A stretch of 42,810 bases of DNA from DASQQQ01 sp036390995. GTDB taxonomy: Bacteria > Actinomycetota > UBA4738 > HRBIN12. A program made the translations under genes and the position numbers. Numbering within the stretch: position 1 is the first letter of the stretch; every line of letters begins with the position of its first letter. A model generated the notes under the pieces. It saw only the letters and a program-made list of their open reading frames with translations. It searched no databases and was not told the DNA's origin. Where the stretch lies: the NCBI GenBank assembly GCA_036390995.1, contig DASWAT010000016.1, positions 1-42,810 of the forward strand, given 5' to 3'. This document shows positions 16,847-23,849 of the stretch, in pieces.

Positions 16847-17209
16847 CTACCCGGGCGGCCAGTGCATCCGGCGGCCCCCGACCAGATGGAAGTGAAGATG
16901 GAACACGGACTGGCCGGCGTTGGGCCCCGTGTTTGAAACCAGGCGCCAGCCCGACCGGTCGATGCCCTCGACCCGGGCCAGCTGGTTCGCCGACTGCACC
17001 ACGTCGGCAAGCATCGCGCCGTGCCGGTCCTCGATCTCGGCCAGCGACCCCAGATGCTCCTTCGGCACGATGAGGACGTGCGTGGGCGCCTGCGGGTTGA
17101 GGTCGCGGAACGCGATCACCGTGTCGGTTGCCCGAAGGACGTGCGCCGGCTCGTCGCCGGCTATGATCCGGCAGAAGACGCAGGCCGGATCGATGCGCTT
17201 TCCTCTCAC
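16847..17209 (-). CDS. HIT-family nucleotide hydrolase
   Basis: A 120-residue histidine-triad protein. CVFCRIIAGDEPAHV near the N-terminus has the zinc-type Cys pair of the bacterial Hint-like group. TDTVIAFRDLNPQAPTHVLI is the typical second strand region, and QSVFHLHFHLVGG is the H-x-H-x-H catalytic triad. Such proteins hydrolyse purine nucleoside phosphoramidates or acyl-AMP. The GTG at 17209 is preceded by GGGGAGG; longer frames are shadows of dnaJ. The start lies 20 bases after the dnaJ stop, so it is likely the last gene of hrcA-dnaJ-HIT. The usual actinobacterial order would place rsmE between them; it is absent here. Confidence 0.93.
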   Translation of the reverse strand: MRGKRIDPACVFCRIIAGDEPAHVLRATDTVIAFRDLNPQAPTHVLIVPKEHLGSLAEIEDRHGAMLADVVQSANQLARVEGIDRSGWRLVSNTGPNAGQSVFHLHFHLVGGRRMHWPPG

Positions 17210-17229
17210 GCCACCGACCTCCCCGATGC

Positions 17230-18324
17230 TCAGGTGGGCCTTCGGAGGCGTGCGGAGGCTACGGCGCCCTTCCCGGCGGGCTGGCCGCGGAGCTCCGCGA
17301 GCTGTTCCAGCAGCCGGCGCTCCTGCTTCCCGAGGTGCCGGGGGGTCTCCACGTACACCGTGAGGTAGAGATCTCCCCGCCCGCGCCGCCCGAGGTTGGG
17401 GATCCCCTTCCCACGCAACCGGATCGAGCTGCCCGACTCGACCCCGGGATCGAGCTTCACGCGCTCGGTGCCGTCGAGCGTCGCCACCTCCACCTCGGCG
17501 CCGAGCGCCGCCTGCTCCATCGAGACGTCGAGGAGGGCGAACAGGTCCTGCTCGCGTCGCTCGAACACCGGGCTCGGCGCGACCGCGATCGACACGTACA
17601 GGTCGCCGGGCGGGCCACCGGCGCGCCCGGCGTGGCCCTCGCCGGGCACCCGCAGCTCTACACCGTCGGAGACACCGGCCGGGATCTCCACCGTCACCGT
17701 GCGGCTCCGCGGGGCCCGTCCCTGGCCACGGCACTCGGTGCAGGGCGACGTGAGCTCCTCGCCGGTGCCGTCGCACGTCGGACACGGCCGTGCGGTCATC
17801 ACGGTTCCGAAGATGCTGCGGCGCACGTCCTGGATCTGCCCGGTCCCGCCGCACGAGCCGCACCGCCTCGGGCTCGAGCCGGGTTCCGCGCCGTTGCCGC
17901 CGCAGCGCTCGCACACGCGCAGGGTGTCCACGTCGATCCGCCGCTCGGCACCGAACGCCGCTTCCTCGAACGTGAGCGACGCGGCGACCACGGCGTCCTC
18001 GCCCCGCTGCGTACGGCTGCGGCGCACGGGACGGCGCCGACCGAACGTCCCCGCGCCGAAGAACGCCTCGAAGATGTCCGCGACGTCCGTGAAAGGGAAC
18101 ATGTCCGGCCCGCCACCATGGCCGTACATGTCGTACTGCCGTCGTTTCTCGGGATCCGACAGGATCTCGTACGCCGCGGTGACCTCCTTGAAGCGTTCCT
18201 CCGACGTGGGATCGCCCGAGACGTCGGGGTGCAGCTCGCGAGCCAGGCGCCGGTATGCCTTCTTGATGTCCTCTTGGGTGGCGCTTCGCGCGATCCCCAG
18301 GATCTCGTACAGATCCGCCGCCAT
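17230..18324 (-). CDS. dnaJ: Chaperone DnaJ (Hsp40)
   Basis: A 364-residue co-chaperone that delivers unfolded proteins to DnaK and stimulates its ATPase. The J domain begins LYEILGIARSATQEDIKKAY and has HPD in ELHPDVSG. A short G/F region follows (PDMFPFTDV...FFGAGTFG). Four CxxCxGxG zinc repeats are all intact (CERCGGNG, CGSCGGTG, CPTCDGTG, CTECRGQG). The C-terminal substrate-binding domains end without a long tail. It follows hrcA with a 6-base gap, the hrcA-dnaJ pairing of actinobacteria, and so should be under the CIRCE-like control seen upstream of hrcA. dnaK-grpE are not in the window. Confidence 0.97.
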   Translation of the reverse strand: MAADLYEILGIARSATQEDIKKAYRRLARELHPDVSGDPTSEERFKEVTAAYEILSDPEKRRQYDMYGHGGGPDMFPFTDVADIFEAFFGAGTFGRRRPVRRSRTQRGEDAVVAASLTFEEAAFGAERRIDVDTLRVCERCGGNGAEPGSSPRRCGSCGGTGQIQDVRRSIFGTVMTARPCPTCDGTGEELTSPCTECRGQGRAPRSRTVTVEIPAGVSDGVELRVPGEGHAGRAGGPPGDLYVSIAVAPSPVFERREQDLFALLDVSMEQAALGAEVEVATLDGTERVKLDPGVESGSSIRLRGKGIPNLGRRGRGDLYLTVYVETPRHLGKQERRLLEQLAELRGQPAGKGAVASARLRRPT

Positions 18325-18330
18325 GACCCG

Positions 18331-19377
18331 TCAGACGCCCAGCTCGGTGGCCAGCTCGGACAGCCGTCGGGCCACCGCGCGAACCGACGCCACCACGTTC
18401 ACGTAGTCCATCGCGGTGGGTCCCACCACACCGATCGTGCCGACGGGGTTCTCGCCGGACCGGAACGGTGCCGCGACGACCGTCGCCTCCCACTCCTCGG
18501 TGGTCGGGTGCTCGGCGCCGATCGTCACGGAAACCTCTTCCGGAGTGACCGAGACGTCGCGCAGAAGCCGGAGCATCTCCGACTCGTGCTCGAGGGCCTC
18601 GAACAGCCGCTGCACGGTGGCGCGCCTCCAGTGGGCCGCCTCGTCGGCCAGGTTCGCCGCGCCGCCGACCAGCACGTGTACGTTGCGCGACCCCGTCTGC
18701 ATCTCGCGGAGCGTGTCGGCGATGACCAGGAGGAGCTCTCGCTCGGCCTGCGGCGATGCCCCGGCCAGCTTCAGCGCGCGGGCCTGCGCCTCCGCGAGGC
18801 TCTCGCCCCGGAACTCGTCCCCCACCCGCCGTTCGAGCGTTTCGATCGCCTGCCCGTCGAGGTCCTTCGGCCGGTCCACGATGGCCTTCTCCACCCGGCC
18901 GTGCTGCCCGACCGCGAGCACCATCACCGCCGGGCCCATGTCGACGACCTCGACCCGGAGCAGGGTCTCCTCCGAGAAGCTCGGTGGGACCGCCAGGCCG
19001 GCGTACATCGTGAGGCGCGACAGGAGCTGCGTCGTCCCCTTCAGGACCTCCTCCAGGTCCAGCATGGTCTCGGCGAAGAACCCGGTGATGGCCCGGCGCT
19101 GCGGGTCGCGCAGGCCGCGGCCCGACGGCAGGGTGTCCACGTACCTGCGGTACGCGTGGTCGGTGGGGATCCGGCCAGCCGACGTGTGCGGATGTGTGAG
19201 GTACCCGAGCTCCTCCAGGGCCGCCATCTCGTTGCGGATCGTGGCCGAGGACACGCCGAGGCCGGCTCGCTCGACGATGGTCTCGCTGCCCACGGGCTCG
19301 CCCGTGCGCACGAACTCCTCGACCACCGCCCGGAGGATGGCGACCTTGCGGGAACCGAGCTCGAGCGGATCGGACAT
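18331..19377 (-). CDS. hrcA: Heat-inducible transcription repressor HrcA
   Basis: A 348-residue repressor that binds CIRCE operators and depends on GroEL for activity. The N-terminal winged helix is visible: LELGSRKVAILRAVVEEFVR, VGSETIVER, SSATIRNEMAALEELGYL, THPHTSAGRIPTDHAYR. A GAF-like dimer domain fills the rest, ending RLSELATELGV. The ATG at 19377 is set by the family; it lies ten bases after a TACACT box that abuts a CIRCE-like inverted repeat. This indicates autoregulation together with dnaJ. Confidence 0.96.
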   Translation of the reverse strand: MSDPLELGSRKVAILRAVVEEFVRTGEPVGSETIVERAGLGVSSATIRNEMAALEELGYLTHPHTSAGRIPTDHAYRRYVDTLPSGRGLRDPQRRAITGFFAETMLDLEEVLKGTTQLLSRLTMYAGLAVPPSFSEETLLRVEVVDMGPAVMVLAVGQHGRVEKAIVDRPKDLDGQAIETLERRVGDEFRGESLAEAQARALKLAGASPQAERELLLVIADTLREMQTGSRNVHVLVGGAANLADEAAHWRRATVQRLFEALEHESEMLRLLRDVSVTPEEVSVTIGAEHPTTEEWEATVVAAPFRSGENPVGTIGVVGPTAMDYVNVVASVRAVARRLSELATELGV

Positions 19378-19387
19378 GTCACCAGAC

Positions 19388-19420
19388 AGTGTATTGGCAG
19401 TCGAAGGGCGTGAGTGCCAG
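19388..19420 (-). promoter_or_regulatory. CIRCE-like operator and -10 box of hrcA-dnaJ
   Basis: On the minus strand CTGGCACTC-N9-GACTGCCAA (19420-19394) matches CIRCE TTAGCACTC-N9-GAGTGCTAA at seven of nine bases in each arm, with the exact nine-base spacer. It is followed directly by TACACT (19393-19388), a -10 box ten bases before the hrcA ATG. HrcA bound here would block the promoter. Confidence 0.75.
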
Positions 19421-19487
19421 GAGCCGAACCGTGGTTCCCATCGATCTCGGGCGGTGCACTCGGGACCGAGGGCACCCCCGGGCGAAC

Positions 19488-19506
19488 CTAGTCTGGCCCA
19501 GACTAG
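19488..19506. terminator. Perfect inverted repeat overlapping the hemW stop
   Basis: CTAGTCTGG-C-CCAGACTAG: nine-base arms with one central base, or as RNA an eight-pair stem with a three-base loop. The hemW stop TAG lies inside the repeat. No U tract follows on either side. It could terminate hemW without a U tract, or be a protein-binding site in front of hrcA. Confidence 0.4.
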
Positions 19507-20654
19507 CCGGTCAGGGCGAGGACGAGCTCGTTCAGGAGGAGCATGCCGCGTTCGGTGGGGACGAGCGCGCCGTCCTCGTGGCGGAGCAGGCCGCTCTCGA
19601 GGAAGGGCTCGGCCTTGCTGGCCTCGACCCACGATGACGGGACGCCCTCGAGGATCCGCAGGCGCAGGAACACCTCCTCGAGGTAAGCATCTGAGGGTTC
19701 CAGACGCTCCTCGCCGCCCACGGGCAGGCACCCGGCCTCGACCTGGGTCATGTACTCCTCGGGTGGGCGGATGTTCCACCACCGGTGCTCGTCGCGGTAC
19801 GAATGCGCGCCGGCGCCTAGCCCCAGGTACGGCCGTCGTTGCCAGTACCCGAGGTTGTGCACGCACTCGAACCCCGGCTTCGCCCAGTTCGAGACCTCGT
19901 AGTGCCGGTAGCCGGCCTCGCCCAGGACCCGGCACGTTGTCTCGAACATGTCGGCCTGCAGGTCCGGGTCGGGCGCCGGGACCACCCCCGACTGCACCCT
20001 GCGGCCCAGCGGCGTCGACGGCTCGATCGTGAGGGCGTAGGCGCTCAGGTGCTCGGGCTCCAGCTCGATCGCCTCCCACACGGTCCGTTCCCACGACGCC
20101 ACGGTCTCGCCGTTCGCGCCGTAGATGAGGTCGAGGTTCACGTTCGCGTAACCGGCCGCGCGCGCTTCTCGCACCGCCCGCCGGACCGAGTCGGGATCGT
20201 GGATCCGCTCCAGAGCGCCGAGGACGCCCCGGTCGAACGACTGCGCCCCCATCGACAGCCGCCCGAACCCCGCGGCCAACAGGCCGTCGAGCTTCGAACG
20301 ATCCACCGTGTCGGGGTTCGCCTCGATGGTGACCTCGGCGTCGGCGGCCACGTCGAACCGGTCGCGGAGGTGCATGAGGACGGCCTTCAGGTCGGCGACC
20401 TCGAGCGTGGTCGGCGTCCCGCCGCCGAGGAACACCGACACGATCCGCTCCCCCGCCCAGGCGGGCGTCGCGAGCTCGGCCTCCCGGAGCAGCGCCTGCA
20501 CGTACCGAGGCGCCAGGTGATCCAGGCCGGCGTAGGCGTTGAAGTCGCAGTACCCGCACCGGGTCAGACAGAACGGAACGTGCACGTAGATGCTCGCCGG
20601 CTCTCGCGACTCCGGGTCGTGCACGCTTCCCCGAGGCTCGGGCACATCGCTCAC
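19503..20654 (-). CDS. hemW: Radical-SAM heme chaperone HemW (coproporphyrinogen III oxidase-like)
   Basis: A 383-residue radical SAM protein. FCLTRCGYCDF contains the CxxxCxxC 4Fe-4S site (Cys29, Cys33, Cys36), and FLGGGTPT is the SAM-binding glycine motif. HNLGYWQRRPYLGLGAGAHS is the conserved HemN/HemW C-terminal feature. It lacks the extra N-terminal Cys of true HemN, and its place between lepA and hrcA is that of HemW, now viewed as a heme-insertion chaperone rather than an oxidase. The GTG at 20654 overlaps the lepA stop (GTGA), so the two are coupled. Confidence 0.93.
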   Translation of the reverse strand: MSDVPEPRGSVHDPESREPASIYVHVPFCLTRCGYCDFNAYAGLDHLAPRYVQALLREAELATPAWAGERIVSVFLGGGTPTTLEVADLKAVLMHLRDRFDVAADAEVTIEANPDTVDRSKLDGLLAAGFGRLSMGAQSFDRGVLGALERIHDPDSVRRAVREARAAGYANVNLDLIYGANGETVASWERTVWEAIELEPEHLSAYALTIEPSTPLGRRVQSGVVPAPDPDLQADMFETTCRVLGEAGYRHYEVSNWAKPGFECVHNLGYWQRRPYLGLGAGAHSYRDEHRWWNIRPPEEYMTQVEAGCLPVGGEERLEPSDAYLEEVFLRLRILEGVPSSWVEASKAEPFLESGLLRHEDGALVPTERGMLLLNELVLALTG

Positions 20655-22468
20655 GGCTTGGACCCCGCTCGCTGGTCCACCCGAAGAGCGGCGATGAACG
20701 CCTCCTGCGGCACGTCGACCTTCCCCACCCGGCGCAACCGGGCTTTGCCCTTCTTCTGCTGCTCGAGCAGCTTGCGCTTGCGCGTGATGTCGCCGCCGTA
20801 GCACTTGGCCAGGACGTCCTTCCGCTTGGCCTTCACCGTCTCGCGCGCGACGATCCGCGACCCGATGGCGGCCTGGATCGCGACGTCGAACAACTGCCGT
20901 GGGATCAGCTGCTTCAGGCGCTCGACCATCTGGCGCCCGTACTGCTGCGCCTTGTCCCGGTGGACCACGCTGCTGAAGGCGTCGACCGGCTCGCCGTGCA
21001 GCAACACGTCCACCCTGACCAGGTCCGCCGGCTCGTACCCCCAGGGCTCGTAGTCGAGCGATGCGTAGCCGCGCGTGCGGGACTTCAGCTGATCGAAGAA
21101 GTCGAAGATGATCTCGGCGAGCGGGAGGTGGTAGTGCACCTCGATCCGCTCGGTCGACAGGTACTTCATGTCGACGAGCTCGCCGCGGCGCGATTGGCAG
21201 AGCTCGAGCACCGCCCCGAGGTACTCGGCCGGTGTGATGATCGTGGCCAGCACGGTCGGTTCCTCCACTCGGTCGTAGGTGCCGGGCGGCGGCATCTCGC
21301 TGGGGTTGTGGACGACGATGACCTCCTCGCCGCGGATCACGTGGAACTCGACGTTGGGAGCGGTGGCGATCAGCTCGAGGTCGAACTCCCGCTCGAGACG
21401 CTCTTTCACGATGTCCATGTGCAGCAGGCCAAGGAACCCGCACCGGAACCCGAACCCCAGAGCCTGCGAGGTCTCGGGCTCGAAGTGCAGGGCGGCATCG
21501 TTCAGCTTCAGCTTGTCCAGGGCGTCGCGGAGCACGCTGTAGTCGCCGCCTTCGGCCGGGTACAGACCGCTCCAGACCATCGGGAGCGGTTCTCGGTAGC
21601 CGGACAGTGGTTCGTGCGCCCGGTTGCGGCCGGTGACCGTGATCGTGTCGCCAACCTTCACCTGGTGGACGTCCTTCAGCCCGGTCACCAGGTACCCGAC
21701 CTCCCCGGGTCCAAGCTCGGGGATCGGCGTCGCCTCCGGCGCGAACACGCCTGCCTCCTCGGCCTCCGCGTCCAGGCCGGTCGCCATGTATCGGACCTTC
21801 GCGTGCGAGGGCAGGATGCCGTCCTTGACCCGGACGTAGGCCACCACGCCGCGGTAGACGTCGAAGCTCGAGTCGAAGATGAGCGCTCGGAGCGGATCGT
21901 CGCGTCTGCCCTCCGGCGGCGGAACGGCCTCGATCACCCGCTCCAGCAGCGCGGTGACGCCTTCGCCCGTCTTCGCCGAGACGCGGAGGACGCCGCCGGG
22001 CTCGCAGCCCACGAGCTCGGCCAGCTCGCGCGCGGTCTCGTCCGGCTGCGCGGCCGGCAGGTCGATCTTGTTCAGCACCGGGACGATCGCCAGGCCCGCG
22101 TCGCGCGCGAGGTGGTAGTTCGCGAGCGTCTGCGCCTCGATCCCCTGCGCCGCGTCGACCAACAGGACGGCGCCCTCGCAGGCCGCCAGCGAGCGAGAGA
22201 CCTCGTACGTGAAGTCCACGTGACCCGGCGTGTCGATGAGGTTGAGCTCGAACGTGCGCCCTGCCGTCGGGTACGACAGGCGCACCGCCTGGGCCTTGAT
22301 CGTGATGCCACGCTCGCGCTCGAGATCCATCTTGTCCAGGTACTGCTCGCGCATCTGGCGCTCACCCACCGCGTGCGTGAGCTCGAGCAGCCGGTCGGCC
22401 AGGGTGGACTTCCCATGGTCGATGTGGGCCACGATGCAGAAGTTCCGGATCGAGGCAGTGTCGGTCAC
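20651..22468 (-). CDS. lepA: Elongation factor 4 (back-translocating GTPase LepA)
   Basis: A 605-residue translational GTPase acting on the ribosome. G1 AHIDHGKST, the G2 region RERGITIKAQAVRL, G3 DTPGHVDF and G4 NKIDLP are intact. The domain order of EF4 follows, with the LepA-specific C-terminus (SRIVARETVKAKRKDVLAKCYGGDITRKRKLLEQQKKGK, given here as its recognisable span at about residues 545-585). The GTG at 22468 follows a TACGAT box by nine bases, a near-leaderless arrangement. It is divergent from rpsT across 76 bases and coupled to hemW downstream. Confidence 0.97.
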   Translation of the reverse strand: MTDTASIRNFCIVAHIDHGKSTLADRLLELTHAVGERQMREQYLDKMDLERERGITIKAQAVRLSYPTAGRTFELNLIDTPGHVDFTYEVSRSLAACEGAVLLVDAAQGIEAQTLANYHLARDAGLAIVPVLNKIDLPAAQPDETARELAELVGCEPGGVLRVSAKTGEGVTALLERVIEAVPPPEGRRDDPLRALIFDSSFDVYRGVVAYVRVKDGILPSHAKVRYMATGLDAEAEEAGVFAPEATPIPELGPGEVGYLVTGLKDVHQVKVGDTITVTGRNRAHEPLSGYREPLPMVWSGLYPAEGGDYSVLRDALDKLKLNDAALHFEPETSQALGFGFRCGFLGLLHMDIVKERLEREFDLELIATAPNVEFHVIRGEEVIVVHNPSEMPPPGTYDRVEEPTVLATIITPAEYLGAVLELCQSRRGELVDMKYLSTERIEVHYHLPLAEIIFDFFDQLKSRTRGYASLDYEPWGYEPADLVRVDVLLHGEPVDAFSSVVHRDKAQQYGRQMVERLKQLIPRQLFDVAIQAAIGSRIVARETVKAKRKDVLAKCYGGDITRKRKLLEQQKKGKARLRRVGKVDVPQEAFIAALRVDQRAGSKP

Positions 22469-22477
22469 GACGCGCCT

Positions 22478-22483
22478 ATCGTA
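22478..22483 (-). promoter_or_regulatory. lepA -10 box, leaderless geometry
   Basis: TACGAT on the minus strand, nine bases before the GTG. The same hexamer at nearly the same distance precedes recO. It lies back to back with the rpsT promoter. Confidence 0.5.
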
Positions 22484-22530
22484 CGGGCGGCGGCCCCGTC
22501 CGAGCTTCGGGCGCAGCACGTTTGCGCTGG

Positions 22531-22536
22531 TACACT
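22531..22536 (+). promoter_or_regulatory. rpsT -10 box, leaderless geometry
   Basis: TACACT followed by eight bases (CGGTCGCC) and the GTG start. No Shine-Dalgarno sequence is present, which supports leaderless initiation. Confidence 0.5.
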
Positions 22537-22544
22537 CGGTCGCC

Positions 22545-22844
22545 GTGGCGAACATCAAGTCCCAGATCAAGCGGAACCGCCAGAACGAGCGCCGGCGCCA
22601 GCGGAACAAGTCCGTCCGTTCGGCGCTGAAGACCTCGTCGAAGAAGGTCCGCACCACGGCCGCCGAGGGCGACGCCCAGGCCGCCGAACAGCAGCTGCGC
22701 GAGGCCGCGCGCGCCCTCGACAAGGCCGCCGCCAAGGGCGCGCTGCACCGGCGCACCGCCGCGCGGCACAAGTCCCGCCTGGCCAAGGCCACCCGGGGGG
22801 CGCTGGCCTCCCAGGAGACCTCGGCCACCCCGGCTGCCGAGTAG
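22545..22844 (+). CDS. rpsT: Ribosomal protein S20
   Basis: A 99-residue basic helical protein of the 30S subunit that binds 16S rRNA. VANIKSQIKRNRQNERRRQR is the typical S20 opening (start Met from GTG), followed by SVRSALKTSSKKVRTTA and ALHRRTAARHKSRLAKA. A 12-residue Ser/Thr/Ala-rich tail extends beyond the usual end. It is the only plus-strand gene in the housekeeping block, divergent from lepA and convergent with holA, the usual actinobacterial arrangement. Confidence 0.97.
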   Translation: MANIKSQIKRNRQNERRRQRNKSVRSALKTSSKKVRTTAAEGDAQAAEQQLREAARALDKAAAKGALHRRTAARHKSRLAKATRGALASQETSATPAAE

Positions 22845-22861
22845 CCTCGGCCCGACTCCGC

Positions 22862-23812
22862 TCAGCGCTCGGCCGGTCCGCCCGCGATCGCCGTCACCAG
22901 GAGCGGCAGCACCACGTCGTCGGTCGCGCCCGACTTCAGCGCCCGGTCGGCCTCCACGATCCTCGTGTGCACGTCCACCAGCTCGGCCATCGTGAACCGC
23001 CGGGCCTGGTCCCGGTAGCGGCGGGCCTGCCAGTCGAACCGGAGCCCGGCCGCCTTTGCCAGCTCCATCGGCGGCATACGGTCGGGCAGGGCCCTCACCC
23101 GCAGCAGGTCGCGCAGCCGCGAGGCGATCCCGCCCAGGATCATCAGCGGGTCCTCCCGCGCCTCCAGCAGGGTGCGGACCGAGCGGATCGAGCCGGGAAG
23201 GTCCCTGCCGAACACGCGATCGCACAGGTCCCACACGTGCTGCTCCCCGAGCCCGCGGAACTGCGCGGCCACGACCCCGCGCGTGACCCGCGCCGATCCG
23301 AAGGCCGAGGACAGCTGCGCGAGCGCCTGGTCGAGGGCGGCCGGGTCCTCCCCCAGCGTCTCCACCAGCGCCGCCCCCCCGTCGGGCGCGAGCTGTACTC
23401 CCTTTCCCTTCGCCCGGGTGGCCACCCATCCCGGGAGGTCCTTTCGGGCTACCCTCACCTCCCGCACGTCGCCGACCGGGCGGATCAGCTTCACGAGCGC
23501 CGCCGGAGCCTTCCCCCGAAGGGGGACGATCGCGCACAGCACCAGCGGGGCGTCCGGCGCCGGGTTCGCCAGATACCGGCCCAGCTCGCGAACGGCGTCG
23601 TCGGTGAGCTTCCTGGCATCGCTCACCATGAGGGCCCGGCGGTCCCCGAACAGGGAGGGCGTTGCCAGGTCGGCGGTCTCGCCGCCCTGCCATTCGGAGG
23701 CCTCGACCTCTCGGGCCTGGATCTCGGGTCCGATCAGCTCGAGCGCGGCCTCGCGCAGGAGGAAGTCGTCCTCGCCCCACAGCAGGTGCACGGGGGCCTT
23801 GCGCCCGGTCAT
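22862..23812 (-). CDS. holA: DNA polymerase III subunit delta
   Basis: A 316-residue clamp-loader subunit that opens the beta sliding clamp. The N-terminus VHLLWGEDDFLLREAALEL, LFGDRRALMVSDARKL and the C-terminal region LMILGGIASRLRDLLRV with RYRDQARRFTMAELV are recognisable HolA features. The Walker A motif is degenerate, as expected for delta. It ends 17 bases from the rpsT stop (convergent) and lies 37 bases after comEC, the standard comEA-comEC-holA order. Confidence 0.93.
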   Translation of the reverse strand: MTGRKAPVHLLWGEDDFLLREAALELIGPEIQAREVEASEWQGGETADLATPSLFGDRRALMVSDARKLTDDAVRELGRYLANPAPDAPLVLCAIVPLRGKAPAALVKLIRPVGDVREVRVARKDLPGWVATRAKGKGVQLAPDGGAALVETLGEDPAALDQALAQLSSAFGSARVTRGVVAAQFRGLGEQHVWDLCDRVFGRDLPGSIRSVRTLLEAREDPLMILGGIASRLRDLLRVRALPDRMPPMELAKAAGLRFDWQARRYRDQARRFTMAELVDVHTRIVEADRALKSGATDDVVLPLLVTAIAGGPAER

Positions 23813-23849
23813 CGGCCCGCGGCTCCGTGAAGGCGGAAGGCGGATGGGT

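Noticed and set aside
20960..23830. Very long plus-strand open frames opposite the housekeeping genes (also 17335-19413, 27071-30121, 29590-32190, 37651-39130)
   Set aside because: They are antisense shadows of clearly identified genes. In high-GC DNA the opposite frame is often free of stops, and the translations are Arg/His/Asp-rich with no recognisable domain.
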